DNA of 64,000 nucleotides from Pantoea sp. (GTDB lineage Bacteria; Pseudomonadota; Gammaproteobacteria; Enterobacterales; Enterobacteriaceae). A program made the position numbers and the translations under genes. Below the pieces are notes generated by a model. It ran no database searches. It was not told the DNA's origin and saw only the letters and a list, made by a program, of their open reading frames with translations. Shown here piece after piece: positions 1 to 9,210 of the stretch (positions within the stretch are counted from its first letter, which is position 1; each line of letters begins with the position of its first letter). Location: contig NZ_JAPWKD010000022.1 in NCBI RefSeq assembly GCF_028283705.1, forward strand, positions 186,001 through 250,000, given 5' to 3'.

Positions 1-9
1 AGGCGTTCG

Positions 10-621
10 ATGAAACTGATAGGCAGCTACACCAGTCCTTTTGTCCGGAAAATTTCGGTGATCCTGCTGGAAAAAGGCATCGTCTTTGAATTCGTCAATG
101 AATCACCGTGGAATGCCGATAGCCATGTACCGCATTACAATCCGCTGGGCAAAGTCCCGGCGCTGGTGGATGACAACCATCTGACCTGGTTTGATTCTTC
201 GCTGATCGCCGAAGCTATCGAACTGCGAGGTGAAGCGCCGGCATTGCTGCCCAAAGATCCCCTGCGTGCATTGCAAATCCGCCAGCTGGAAAAACTGGCC
301 GATGGCATCAGCGATGCCGCGCTGGTGATTGTGCGTGAAAAAATGCGCCCGGGAGACCAGCAATCCGAAGAGGTACTGCTGCGCAATCGGGAAAAAATCC
401 TGCGCGGCCTTGATGCGCTGGAAACCGCTGCCGCCCAGCGCGAGCTGCTACATAGCGACACCCTCAATCTGGCAGATATCGCTACCGGTTGCATGATTGG
501 TTACCTCAACTTCCGCCGCGTGGTGCCAAACTGGTGTGTGAATCGCCCGGCATTAATCAAACTGGCGGAGAACCTGTTCCAGCGGGAAAGTTTTGCCCGC
601 ACCGTCCCGCCTACCAGCTAA
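10..621 (+). CDS. yibF: Glutathione S-transferase-like protein YibF
   Basis: A 203-residue cytosolic GST-fold protein. The N-terminal thioredoxin-like domain (about residues 1-80) opens with MKLIGSYTSPFVRK, and YNPLGKVPALV carries the cis-proline of the glutathione site; an all-helical C-terminal domain follows. Length and order (yibF directly before selA) match E. coli, where YibF is a GST homologue of unknown physiological substrate. The start lies only 9 bases inside the window, so its promoter is not visible. The gene stops 10 bases before the selA ATG, so the two are probably co-transcribed. Identity is confident; the reaction is unknown. Confidence 0.9.
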   Translation: MKLIGSYTSPFVRKISVILLEKGIVFEFVNESPWNADSHVPHYNPLGKVPALVDDNHLTWFDSSLIAEAIELRGEAPALLPKDPLRALQIRQLEKLADGISDAALVIVREKMRPGDQQSEEVLLRNREKILRGLDALETAAAQRELLHSDTLNLADIATGCMIGYLNFRRVVPNWCVNRPALIKLAENLFQRESFARTVPPTS

Positions 622-631
622 AAGTTGCCCG

Positions 632-2011
632 ATGAAAACATTGTTTAGCCAGCTGCCTGCTATTGATAGTCTGCTGCGCGATCCTGCGTTGCAGGCGTTG
701 ATTGATGATGCAGGTACGGCTTTTGCCACACGTCAGCTACGCGCCATGCAACAGGAAGCCCGCGAACACATCCAGCAGTATCAGGCTTTGCCCGACTGGC
801 ATGCTAACTGGCCGGATGAAGCATTGCGCCGATCCCGGCAGCAGCGCCAGAGCGCGTTGCGTCCGGTGTTCAATCTGACCGGAACCGTATTACACACCAA
901 TCTGGGCCGCGCCCAATTGAGCGAGGCCGCGATCAATGCCGTCACGCACTGCCTACGCCAGCCGGTGACGCTGGAATACGCGCTGGATGATGCCGCTCGC
1001 GGCCATCGCGATCGTGCCGTTGCGGCCCTGCTGTGCGAACTGACCGGCGCGGAAGATGCCTGCATCGTCAACAACAACGCGGCGGCGGTACTGCTGATGC
1101 TCTCCGCTCTTGCTGCCGGGCGTGAAGTGGTGGTCTCGCGTGGTGAACTGGTGGAAATTGGGGGCGCATTCCGCATTCCTGACGTGATGCGCCAGGCCGG
1201 ATGCCGTCTGGTGGAAGTCGGCACCACTAACCGTACCCATCTGAAAGATTATCGCGCCGCAATCACCGACGATAGTGGCTTGTTAATGAAAGTTCACACC
1301 AGTAACTATCAGATCCAGGGTTTCACCCATGCGGTGACCGAGGCGGATCTGGTGGCGCTCGGCGCAGAACATCAATTGCCGGTGATCACCGATCTCGGCA
1401 GCGGATCGCTGATCGACATGACCGCTTACGACCTGCCAGCCGAACCGATGCCACAGCAGCTGATTGCCGCTGGTGTCAGCCTGGTGAGTTTTTCCGGCGA
1501 TAAACTGCTGGGTGGGCCACAGGCCGGGATAATTGTCGGTAAAAAAGCATTGATTGCCCGGTTGCAACAGCATCCTCTCAAACGCGCGTTGCGCGTGGAT
1601 AAAATGACGCTGGCGGCACTGGAGGCCACGCTGCAGCTTTACCGTCACCCGGAAAAGCTGCGTGAAAAGCTGCCGACGTTGCAGCTGTTGACCCGACCCG
1701 CAGATGACATCCTGCAACAGGCCGAACGGCTGATACCCGCGCTGGAAAATGCCTTTGGTCATGATTTTTCGCTGGCAATCGCCCCTTGTTCGTCACAAAT
1801 CGGTAGTGGATCGCTACCAGTGGAGCGTTTGCCCAGCTTTGCCATCACCTTTAGCCCGCGCGATGGTCAGGGTGGCACCCTGAATGCGCTGGCACAGCGC
1901 TGGCGCACCCTGCCACAACCGGTGATTGGTCGCCTGCAGGATGGCAAACTGTGGCTTGACCTGCGCTGCCTCAGCGACGAATCGGCCTTTATCAGAGCCT
2001 TAGTACCATGA
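632..2011 (+). CDS. selA: L-seryl-tRNA(Sec) selenium transferase SelA
   Basis: SelA is a PLP enzyme that converts Ser-tRNA(Sec) to Sec-tRNA(Sec) using selenophosphate, the committed step of selenocysteine synthesis; the known enzyme is a homodecamer. The PLP-binding lysine lies in SFSGDKLLGGPQAG at about residue 291. I place the start at 632 (MKTLFSQLPAIDSLL), because the E. coli protein aligns from there; an in-frame start at 593 would add 13 residues overlapping yibF. This gives 459 residues against about 463 in E. coli. The last four bases overlap selB (ATGA), showing translational coupling. The tRNA substrate gene selC lies about 15 kb downstream. Confidence 0.97.
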   Translation: MKTLFSQLPAIDSLLRDPALQALIDDAGTAFATRQLRAMQQEAREHIQQYQALPDWHANWPDEALRRSRQQRQSALRPVFNLTGTVLHTNLGRAQLSEAAINAVTHCLRQPVTLEYALDDAARGHRDRAVAALLCELTGAEDACIVNNNAAAVLLMLSALAAGREVVVSRGELVEIGGAFRIPDVMRQAGCRLVEVGTTNRTHLKDYRAAITDDSGLLMKVHTSNYQIQGFTHAVTEADLVALGAEHQLPVITDLGSGSLIDMTAYDLPAEPMPQQLIAAGVSLVSFSGDKLLGGPQAGIIVGKKALIARLQQHPLKRALRVDKMTLAALEATLQLYRHPEKLREKLPTLQLLTRPADDILQQAERLIPALENAFGHDFSLAIAPCSSQIGSGSLPVERLPSFAITFSPRDGQGGTLNALAQRWRTLPQPVIGRLQDGKLWLDLRCLSDESAFIRALVP

Positions 2012-3852
2012 TTATCGCCACCGCCGGACATGTCGATCATGGCAAAACCGCACTGCTCCAGGCACTGACCGGCATCAATGCCGATCGTCTGCCAGAAGAA
2101 CAACGGCGTGGCATGACCATCGACCTGGGTTACGCCTACTGGCCACAGCCTGATGGCCGGGTGATCGGTTTTATTGATGTTCCGGGCCATGAAAAGTTTC
2201 TCGCCAACATGCTGGCGGGGATTGGCGGTATTCATCACGCGCTACTGGTGGTGGCCTGCGACGATGGCGTGATGCCGCAAACCCGTGAACATTTGCAGCT
2301 GCTCAGCCTGGCCGGGCAGCCACCACTCAGCGTCGCGCTGACCAAAGCGGATCGCGCAGACGCGGCCCGTATTGAAGAAGTGCAGCAACAGGTGGCGCAG
2401 TTAACGCAGCAACTGGGCTGGCCAGATGCGGCGCAGTTTGTCACCAGCAGCACGACCCGGCAGGGCATTGACGCATTGCGCCAGCATCTGATCGCGCTGC
2501 CAGAACCGCCCTTTATACCCCGGCAGCGTTTTCGCCTTGCCATTGACCGCGCCTTTACCCTGAAAGGGACTGGCCTGGTGGTCACCGGTACCGCGCTGGC
2601 GGGAGAAGTCAGCATCGGTGATACCCTGTGGCTGACCGGAGTCAATCAGCCGGTACGCGTGCGCGCCCTGCATGCGCAGAATCAGTCCGTCCCCCATGCG
2701 CAGGCCGGGCAACGCATTGCACTGAATATTGCTGGTGAGGTGGAAAAGGCGCAGATCAGCCGTGGTGACTGGCTGCTGAGCCAGCAACAGGATCACGGCA
2801 GTACGCGACTCACCGTGGCGTTATCGCTGTTACAGCCGCTGCATAGCGCTTCACATCCGGTGCATCTTCATCATGCCGCCAGCCATGTTACCGGACGCAT
2901 AACCCCACTCAGCGACCAGCTCGCCGAGCTGGTACTGACTAGCCCACTATGGTTGGCAGATAATGACCGCCTGATCATCCGCGACAGTAATACACAGCAA
3001 ACGCTGGGGGGCGGTCGGGTGGTTCTCCTGAACAGCAAAAAGCGCGGCAAGCGGCATCCTGACTATCTGGCCTGGCTGCAACAGCTGGCGCTGGCGGAGG
3101 ATGATGAAGACAGTCTGCGTGCCCACCTTGCACATCAGCCTGCTGACTACAGTGAATTTTCCTGGGCGCATCAGCTCACGCCAGCGGCAATGGAGATCCT
3201 GCTGACCGCCATCGCGCCGGTGCGCTTAAATCAGGCATTAATGGACCCGGATCAGGCCAGCCGCTGGCAGCAAGCGCTACTCGACGCGCTGGCCCATTTT
3301 CATCAGCAGCATCCCGAGCAACCGGGTATCGGCCACGACCGCCTGCGTCGTATCGCCCTCCCGCATGCCCCGGCAGAACTGGTGCTGGCGCTGATTGATC
3401 AGACGCTGGCACAGGGACTGATTCAGCAACGCAACGGCTGGCTGCACCAACTCCATTTCGAACCCCGTTTTAACCCGCAGGAAGAAGCGTTGTGGCAACA
3501 GGTTGGCCCGCTGTTCACGGACCAGCCGCTCTGGGTACGCGATATTGCCACCAGCCTCCAGCAGGATGAACAGGAGATTCGCACCCTGTTGCTGACGGCG
3601 GCGCGCCTCGGCCACGTCACCGCGATCGTACGCGATCGCTACTACCTCACTTCGCAGGTGCAGATCTTCGCCGATCTCATTCGCCAGCGTGCCGCTCACG
3701 GCGGCAGCACTTCGGCGGCTGATTTCCGCAACCAGCTTGGCACCGGGCGTAAAGTGGCGGTGCAAATTCTGGAGTTTTTTGACCGCAGCGGTTTTACCCG
3801 CCGCCGTGGTAATGAACATCTGCTGCGTGATGCGCGGTTGTTTAATACGTAA
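2008..3852 (+). CDS. selB: Selenocysteine-specific elongation factor SelB
   Basis: SelB is the dedicated GTPase that delivers Sec-tRNA(Sec) to UGA codons followed by a SECIS hairpin. At 614 residues it equals the E. coli protein. The GTPase motifs are intact: G1 GHVDHGKT at residues 7-14, G3 DVPGHE, and the SelB-type G4 TKAD. EF-Tu-like beta-barrel domains follow, and the C-terminal third holds the winged-helix domains that bind SECIS RNA, ending in RRRGNEHLLRDARLF. It overlaps selA by four bases. With selA and selC in the window, the selenocysteine insertion machinery is complete apart from selD, which is not seen here. Confidence 0.97.
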   Translation: MIIATAGHVDHGKTALLQALTGINADRLPEEQRRGMTIDLGYAYWPQPDGRVIGFIDVPGHEKFLANMLAGIGGIHHALLVVACDDGVMPQTREHLQLLSLAGQPPLSVALTKADRADAARIEEVQQQVAQLTQQLGWPDAAQFVTSSTTRQGIDALRQHLIALPEPPFIPRQRFRLAIDRAFTLKGTGLVVTGTALAGEVSIGDTLWLTGVNQPVRVRALHAQNQSVPHAQAGQRIALNIAGEVEKAQISRGDWLLSQQQDHGSTRLTVALSLLQPLHSASHPVHLHHAASHVTGRITPLSDQLAELVLTSPLWLADNDRLIIRDSNTQQTLGGGRVVLLNSKKRGKRHPDYLAWLQQLALAEDDEDSLRAHLAHQPADYSEFSWAHQLTPAAMEILLTAIAPVRLNQALMDPDQASRWQQALLDALAHFHQQHPEQPGIGHDRLRRIALPHAPAELVLALIDQTLAQGLIQQRNGWLHQLHFEPRFNPQEEALWQQVGPLFTDQPLWVRDIATSLQQDEQEIRTLLLTAARLGHVTAIVRDRYYLTSQVQIFADLIRQRAAHGGSTSAADFRNQLGTGRKVAVQILEFFDRSGFTRRRGNEHLLRDARLFNT

Positions 3853-3893
3853 CTGATATGCACAACTTTGTAGCGGCGTGAAGATCGCATAAA

Positions 3894-3917
3894 AAAGGGA
3901 CGATTTCTCGTCCCTTT
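3894..3917. terminator. Bidirectional intrinsic terminator between selB and glyS
   Basis: A perfect 10-bp stem, AAAGGGACGA / TCGTCCCTTT with loop TTTC, sits between the convergent selB and glyS genes. The A-run at 3891-3896 becomes a U-run after the hairpin for minus-strand transcripts, so it fits glyS best; the plus-strand side has only TTTCAATT. Confidence 0.8.
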
Positions 3918-3937
3918 CAATTACCGACTGGTGCGCC

Positions 3938-6007
3938 TTACTGCAACAGCGAAATATCCGCTACTTGCAGGAACAGCTCGCGCAGCTGGGCCAGCAGTGT
4001 CAGACGGTTAATCCGCACTGCCTGGTCATCCGCGTTCACCATCACTTTATCGAAGAAGTTATCGACCGCTTCGCGCAGCTGCGCCAGTTCGATCAACGCA
4101 TCCTGATAGCGGCCTTCTGCGAAGTACGGTTGCAGTTTACTGCTGAGCGCCGTGACGAAGGTCGCCAGCTTGATCTCTTCGTTCTCTTTCAGCAGCGAAG
4201 CCTGCACGCTGTCGTTCAGCGTTTCGGTTGATTTCGCCAGGATGTTAGAAACACGTTTGTTGGCAGCCGCCAGCGTTGCCGCCGCTTCCAGAGTACGGAA
4301 GTGCGAAACCGCTTTCATACGCGCATCGAAATCTGCCGGACGGGTCGGGCGACGAGCCAGTACCGCCTGAATGGTGTCTACACTATGGCCTTCTTCCTGA
4401 TACCAGGTACGGAAACGGCCCAGCATAAAGTCGATCACATCATCCACGACCTTAGCATTGCTCAGTTTGCTGCCGTAGAGGCGCACCGCTTCTTCCGTCA
4501 GGGTTTGCAGATCGAGCGGCAGGTTCTTCTCGACGATAATACGCAGCACGCCCAGCGCAGCACGGCGCAGCGCGAACGGGTCTTTATCGCCTTTCGGATG
4601 CTGACCAATCCCGAAGATGCCCGCGAGGGTATCCATTTTGTCGGCAATCGCCACGGCGCAGGCAACCGGGTTAGACGGCAGATCATCACCGGCAAAACGC
4701 GGCTGATACTGCTCGTTCAGCGCCACGGCGACATCTTCCGCTTCGCCATCATGGCGCGCGTAGTGCATGCCCATCACACCCTGGGTGTCGGTAAATTCAA
4801 ACACCATGTTGGTCATCAGGTCGCATTTGGACAGCAGGCCAGCACGGGTTGCATGGTTCACATCGGCACCGATCTGCGCGGCGATCCAGCCAGCCAGCGC
4901 CTGAATGCGGTCGGTTTTATCACGCAGCGTACCCAGCTCTTTCTGGAACAGCACCGTTTCCAGACGCGGCAGATGATCTTCCAGACGCTTTTTACGGTCG
5001 GTGTTAAAGAAGAATTCAGCATCAGCCAGACGCGGACGGACCACCTTCTCGTTACCGGAGATGATCTGCTGCGGATCGCTGGATTCGATGTTGGCAACAA
5101 AGATGAAGTTCGGCAGCAGTTTGCCGTCGTCAGCGTAAACCGGGAAGTATTTCTGGTCACCTTTCATGGTATATACCAGCGCTTCAGCCGGAACCGCGAG
5201 GAATTTCTCTTCGAAGGTGGCGGTCAGCACTACCGGCCATTCCACCAGCGAGGTGACTTCTTCCAGCAGGCTATCGCTCAGGTCAGCATTGCCACCCAGC
5301 TGCAGCGCCGCTTTTTCCGCATCCGCTTTGATCTGTGCTTTGCGCGCTTCGTAGTCCGCCATCACCTTGCCACGTTCCAGCAGCAGCTGCGGGTATTGAT
5401 CGGCATTGTCGAGGGTGATTTCCGGCTCGCCCATAAAGCGATGCCCACGGATCACGCGGTCAGACTGAATGCCAAGGATGGTAGCCGGAATCAGCTCCGC
5501 ACCCAGCAGCAGTGTCACGGTGTGTACCGGACGCACAAATTGCACGTCGCTGGCACCCCAGCGCATCAGTTTCGGGATCGGCAGCTTGCTCAGTGCAGTC
5601 GCTACCATGGCAGGCAGCAGCGCCTGAGCGCTTTCGCCTTTCACCTGGGCGCGATACACCAGCCATTCGCCTTTATCGGTGTTCAGACGTTCCGCCTGAT
5701 CGACGGTGATACCGTTGCCCTTTGCCCAGCCTTCTGCCGCTTTGGTGGCATTGCCGTCAGCATCAAAAGCCGCCGCAATCGCCGGGCCACGTTTTTCAAC
5801 TTCGCGATCCGGTTGTGCCGCCGCCAGCTGGGCCACTTTCAGTGCCAGACGACGCGGAGCCGCAAACCAGCTGACTTCACCGTGCGCCAGGCCAGCAGCA
5901 TCCAGTTCAGCAGTCACATGCGCAGCAAAGGATTCCGCCAGGCTGCGCAGCGCTTTCGGAGGCAACTCTTCGGTGCCAATTTCCACCAGGAAAGTTTTAT
6001 CGGTCAT
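3938..6007 (-). CDS. glyS: Glycyl-tRNA synthetase beta subunit
   Basis: The beta subunit of the bacterial alpha2-beta2 glycyl-tRNA synthetase, mainly responsible for tRNA(Gly) recognition. The 689 residues equal the E. coli length, starting MTDKTFLVEIGTEELPPKA. The middle contains an HD-like stretch (MGMHYARHDGEAEDVAVAL), and the C-terminal region holds the anticodon-binding-like domain (FFDKVMVNADD). It follows glyQ after a 9-base gap, the usual glyQS operon. It ends 20 bases before the shared terminator. A 2.4-kb open frame on the opposite strand is a compositional shadow and not a gene. Confidence 0.98.
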   Translation of the reverse strand: MTDKTFLVEIGTEELPPKALRSLAESFAAHVTAELDAAGLAHGEVSWFAAPRRLALKVAQLAAAQPDREVEKRGPAIAAAFDADGNATKAAEGWAKGNGITVDQAERLNTDKGEWLVYRAQVKGESAQALLPAMVATALSKLPIPKLMRWGASDVQFVRPVHTVTLLLGAELIPATILGIQSDRVIRGHRFMGEPEITLDNADQYPQLLLERGKVMADYEARKAQIKADAEKAALQLGGNADLSDSLLEEVTSLVEWPVVLTATFEEKFLAVPAEALVYTMKGDQKYFPVYADDGKLLPNFIFVANIESSDPQQIISGNEKVVRPRLADAEFFFNTDRKKRLEDHLPRLETVLFQKELGTLRDKTDRIQALAGWIAAQIGADVNHATRAGLLSKCDLMTNMVFEFTDTQGVMGMHYARHDGEAEDVAVALNEQYQPRFAGDDLPSNPVACAVAIADKMDTLAGIFGIGQHPKGDKDPFALRRAALGVLRIIVEKNLPLDLQTLTEEAVRLYGSKLSNAKVVDDVIDFMLGRFRTWYQEEGHSVDTIQAVLARRPTRPADFDARMKAVSHFRTLEAAATLAAANKRVSNILAKSTETLNDSVQASLLKENEEIKLATFVTALSSKLQPYFAEGRYQDALIELAQLREAVDNFFDKVMVNADDQAVRINRLTLLAQLRELFLQVADISLLQ

Positions 6008-6016
6008 GGCTGCCTC

Positions 6017-6928
6017 TTACTTGTTGTTATTGCACATCGGGAAGCCCATCGCCTCGCGCGAGGCGTAGTAGGCTTCAGCCACGGCTTTGGTCAGGGTACG
6101 GATGCGCAGAATGTAACGCTGACGTTCGGTCACCGAGATCGCCTTACGCGCGTCCAGCAGGTTAAAGCTGTGCGCGGCTTTCAGGATGCGCTCATACGCA
6201 GGCAGCGGCAGCGGTTTTTCCAGCGCCAGCAGGCGCTGCGCTTCTTTCTCGTACTGCTCGAAGCAGGTGAAGAGAAAATCCACATCGGCGTATTCGAAGT
6301 TGTAGGTCGACTGTTCCACTTCGTTCTGATGGAATACATCACCGTAAGTGGTTTTGCCCAGCGGGCCGTCACTCCAGGTCAGATCGTAGACGCTGTCCAC
6401 GCTCTGGATATACATCGCCAGACGCTCCAGACCGTAAGTGATCTCACCGGTCACCGGCTTACACTCGAGGCCGCCCACCTGCTGGAAGTAAGTAAACTGC
6501 GTCACTTCCATGCCGTTGAGCCACACTTCCCAGCCGAGACCCCAGGCACCCAGCGTCGGGTTTTCCCAGTTATCTTCAACGAAGCGAATGTCGTGCACCG
6601 TCGGATCAATACCCAGCTCTTTCAGCGACCCAAGGTACAGCTCCTGAATGTTGTCCGGCGAAGGCTTGATGATCACCTGGAACTGATAGTAGTGCTGTAA
6701 ACGGTTCGGGTTTTCACCGTAGCGTCCATCGGTAGGACGGCGGGATGGCTGCACATAAGCGGCGGCAATCGGCTCCGGGCCCAATGCACGCAGGCAAGTC
6801 ATCGGGTGAGAGGTGCCAGCGCCCACTTCCATGTCCAGCGGTTGGACGATGGTGCAGCCCTGACGCGCCCAGTAATCCTGCAAGGTCAGGATCAGGCCCT
6901 GAAAGGTCTTGGTATCAAACTTTTGCAT
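6017..6928 (-). CDS. glyQ: Glycyl-tRNA synthetase alpha subunit
   Basis: The catalytic alpha subunit of the heterotetrameric class II glycyl-tRNA synthetase, which activates glycine with ATP. It has 303 residues, identical in length to E. coli, with family stretches such as QDYWARQGCTIVQPLDMEVG near the N-terminus and the motif-2 region RYGENPNRLQHYYQFQV. It is the first gene of glyQS. Upstream on the minus strand a TATACT hexamer at about 6973-6978 could be the -10 element, but no convincing -35 is seen, so I do not annotate the promoter. Confidence 0.98.
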   Translation of the reverse strand: MQKFDTKTFQGLILTLQDYWARQGCTIVQPLDMEVGAGTSHPMTCLRALGPEPIAAAYVQPSRRPTDGRYGENPNRLQHYYQFQVIIKPSPDNIQELYLGSLKELGIDPTVHDIRFVEDNWENPTLGAWGLGWEVWLNGMEVTQFTYFQQVGGLECKPVTGEITYGLERLAMYIQSVDSVYDLTWSDGPLGKTTYGDVFHQNEVEQSTYNFEYADVDFLFTCFEQYEKEAQRLLALEKPLPLPAYERILKAAHSFNLLDARKAISVTERQRYILRIRTLTKAVAEAYYASREAMGFPMCNNNK

Positions 6929-7120
6929 GTTGAATTCGCACGCGATACGGGTGGATTAAAAAAGAGTGCGACAGTATACCCTTTGGTCGCGCAATGTGCA
7001 GCCGGAAATCCTGACGGCGGTACCAGTAGCCAGATGGCTCTGAATTTCAGACCCAAAGGTTGTTGGCGCGCCTGTCGCTGACTACCCTTCCGGGCAGGAC
7101 GTTCTGTGCTCGGGGAAGCC

Positions 7121-8116
7121 ATGCCGCAAAAAATCAATTGGATCGACAACTTACGTGCCATCGCCTGCCTGATGGTGATCGTCATTCATACCACCACCTG
7201 GTACATCACCGGGCCGCTGGCGGTAACAGGCATCAGTTGGGATGTGGCTAACGTACTCAATTCAGCATCACGCGTCTGCGTGCCACTGTTCTTTATGATT
7301 TCAGGTTATCTGTTCTTTGGTGAACGCAGTGCCCAGGGGCGGCATATGCTACGCATCGTGCTGTGCCTGCTGTTCTACAGCGCGGTGGCGCTGGCCTATA
7401 TCACCTGGCTGACGCCGATCAGCGAAGGTCGCTCGCTGCTGAAGCTGCTACAAAAACCAGTGTTCTATCACCTGTGGTTTTTCTTTGCGATTATCGGTAT
7501 CTACCTGCTTTCTCCGCTGATTCAGGTGAAAACCGTGCATCCGCGCTACGTGGCGTTGTTAGTCGCGGTGCTGGCGGTGCTGGCGAATCCCAACACAATC
7601 AGCCAGTCGGTAGGGCCGTTTCACTGGCTGCCGGTGAATTTGTATGTCAGCGGTGACAGCATTTATTACCTGCTGTATGCACTGCTGGGGCGGGCCATTG
7701 GTTGTATGGATACGGAAAAACCGGGCGCCACTCCACTGGCGGCACTGGGTTTTATCGCCTGCGTCATTGGCATCACTCTCGGCACCAAACAGATGCTGCT
7801 GATAAACGGCGCGTTCAACGATACCTGGTATCTCTACTGCGGACCGCTGGTATTTATTGCAGCGATCAGCCTGCTGGTATTTTGCAAAAACACCCTGAAT
7901 CGCCGCACGTTACCGCTAATGGGGACCATTGCACGCTACTCTCTGCCCATTTATGGCTTTCATGCGTTGTTCATCCATTTTCTGCGAACCCACCATTACG
8001 ATGATATGGCAAATCCATGGCTTGACCTGCCGTGGGTGTTTGGCGTGACGCTAATCGGCAGTTTGCTGCTGGCGATATTGTTGAAGCGGATCGATAAACA
8101 TCATCTGGTGAGCTGA
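7121..8116 (+). CDS. wecH: Inner-membrane O-acetyltransferase WecH
   Basis: An acyltransferase-3 family integral membrane protein with about ten transmembrane segments. In E. coli WecH (YiaH) is the O-acetyltransferase that modifies enterobacterial common antigen. The N-terminal WIDNLRAIACLMVIVIHTT carries the family's catalytic-type histidine, and GYLFFGERSA and YGFHALFIHFLRTH are close to E. coli. Starting at ATG 7121 (MPQKINWIDN) gives 331 residues, the E. coli length; a GTG at 7106 would add five. Its position beside glyQ is also as in E. coli. The 3' end overlaps the convergent regulator by 16 bases. Confidence 0.92.
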   Translation: MPQKINWIDNLRAIACLMVIVIHTTTWYITGPLAVTGISWDVANVLNSASRVCVPLFFMISGYLFFGERSAQGRHMLRIVLCLLFYSAVALAYITWLTPISEGRSLLKLLQKPVFYHLWFFFAIIGIYLLSPLIQVKTVHPRYVALLVAVLAVLANPNTISQSVGPFHWLPVNLYVSGDSIYYLLYALLGRAIGCMDTEKPGATPLAALGFIACVIGITLGTKQMLLINGAFNDTWYLYCGPLVFIAAISLLVFCKNTLNRRTLPLMGTIARYSLPIYGFHALFIHFLRTHHYDDMANPWLDLPWVFGVTLIGSLLLAILLKRIDKHHLVS

Positions 8117-9033
8117 TCGTCCCAGCGTTGCAGCGCCCGACGCAGCTGACGTGCAGAGGAGAAACCCGCGGCCAGCGCGGCTTTTTCTGCGGCTTCGCCC
8201 TGCTGCTGACGCTGACGGGCAATCACCAGCCGCAGCTGTTCGTGGTATTCGCGCACGCTAATACCCAGATGCTGGCGGAACAGACGCGTCAGATGCCGCT
8301 CGCTGACATGGGCCCGCTCCGCCAGCGCAGGCAGCGACCAGTCATACTCCGGGTGGGCAATCATCACATCCTGCGCGCGGTGAATCGCCGGGTGCAGATG
8401 GTTACGATAGCGCAGCCACGGCGAGAGTTGCGGGTCATCACCAGAACGCCGGAACCACACCACCATCTCACGCGCCACCGCCAGCGCCTGACGCGCGCCA
8501 CATAGCCGGTTAATCAAGTGGAGTGAGAGGTCGATACCGGCGGTAATCCCGGCGCTGCTCCAGATGCCGCCATCTTCAATAAACACCCGGTTTTCTTTTA
8601 CCAGCGCAGCCGGGGCCGCCGCCTGTAAACGGGGCAACACGTCATGATGCGTGGTGCACTGCACGCCATCCAGCAATCCGGCTTGTGCTGCCAGCAGCGA
8701 ACCGGAACAGACGCACACCAGGGTGATACGCTGAGCCTGAATATCGGCCTGTTGCTGACGCAACCAGTCACGCGCAATGGCGGCGGCGGGGGTGTCGTAG
8801 CAGGTACGTGAATCGTGCACGCCAGGCACCACCAGCAGGCTGTCGGCAGGCAAGCGATCGGGCAGCGGCGCGATGTCGCTGATGGTCATTTGGGTGGAAC
8901 AGGTGACGCGGGTCTGCGGCCCGATATAGTGCAGCACGAAGTGGCCGCCAGCCAGCTGGAAAGTTTCTGCCGGACCGGTGAGATCGAGCACCATCACCCC
9001 AGGCAGAGTCAGGAAGAACACGGGTTGCGGCAT
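8101..9033 (-). CDS. GlxA-family transcriptional regulator (DJ-1/PfpI-like domain plus AraC HTH)
   Basis: A 310-residue regulator with two domains. The N-terminal DJ-1/PfpI-like amidotransferase fold (about 1-190) has a cysteine in the nucleophile-elbow position (LVCVCSGSLLAAQAG). The C-terminal AraC/XylS DNA-binding domain (about 210-305) includes LAERAHVSERHLTRLFRQHLG. This is the GlxA/FtrA-type architecture, usually activators of catabolic genes whose ligand-binding domain is not an active protease. No neighbouring operon is an obvious target: wecH is convergent, and upstream is a repeat-containing gap before xylB. Family placement is confident; the target and ligand are unknown. Confidence 0.85.
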   Translation of the reverse strand: MPQPVFFLTLPGVMVLDLTGPAETFQLAGGHFVLHYIGPQTRVTCSTQMTISDIAPLPDRLPADSLLVVPGVHDSRTCYDTPAAAIARDWLRQQQADIQAQRITLVCVCSGSLLAAQAGLLDGVQCTTHHDVLPRLQAAAPAALVKENRVFIEDGGIWSSAGITAGIDLSLHLINRLCGARQALAVAREMVVWFRRSGDDPQLSPWLRYRNHLHPAIHRAQDVMIAHPEYDWSLPALAERAHVSERHLTRLFRQHLGISVREYHEQLRLVIARQRQQQGEAAEKAALAAGFSSARQLRRALQRWDDQLTR

Positions 9034-9076
9034 AGTGGTGCTCCGGTTGGTTTTTCTTTACGTCCTGCACCTGACC

Positions 9077-9154
9077 GTAGCGGCGCGATTTATCGCGCAT
9101 GTTTTAGCAGCAGGTGTCCCGGTTCAAAAGACGCGCGATAAATCGCGCCGCTAC
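9077..9154. repeat. Inverted pair of palindromic repeats (REPIN-like)
   Basis: Two 22-bp elements in opposite orientation, at 9077-9098 and 9133-9154, each begin with a GTAGCGG arm and contain the palindromic core GCGCGATTTATCGCGC. They are separated by 34 bases and could fold into one long hairpin. Single copies of the same element occur at 28792, 42433 and 44300, all intergenic. This is the layout of a REP doublet (REPIN). No associated RAYT transposase is present in the window. Confidence 0.85.
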
Positions 9155-9210
9155 ATCATAGCCAACCTTAACATCCAACTCATGTCCTATTCGACCATCC
9201 TGACGCTGTA

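Noticed and set aside
4301..6700. A 799-codon plus-strand open frame opposite glyS and glyQ
   Set aside because: It is antisense to two strongly conserved genes and has the histidine-, arginine- and glutamine-rich composition of a GC-skew shadow; no domain is visible.
6929..7120. A promoter for glyQ (TATACT near 6973)
   Set aside because: A -10-like hexamer is present but no -35 at acceptable spacing, so it was left out of the annotation.
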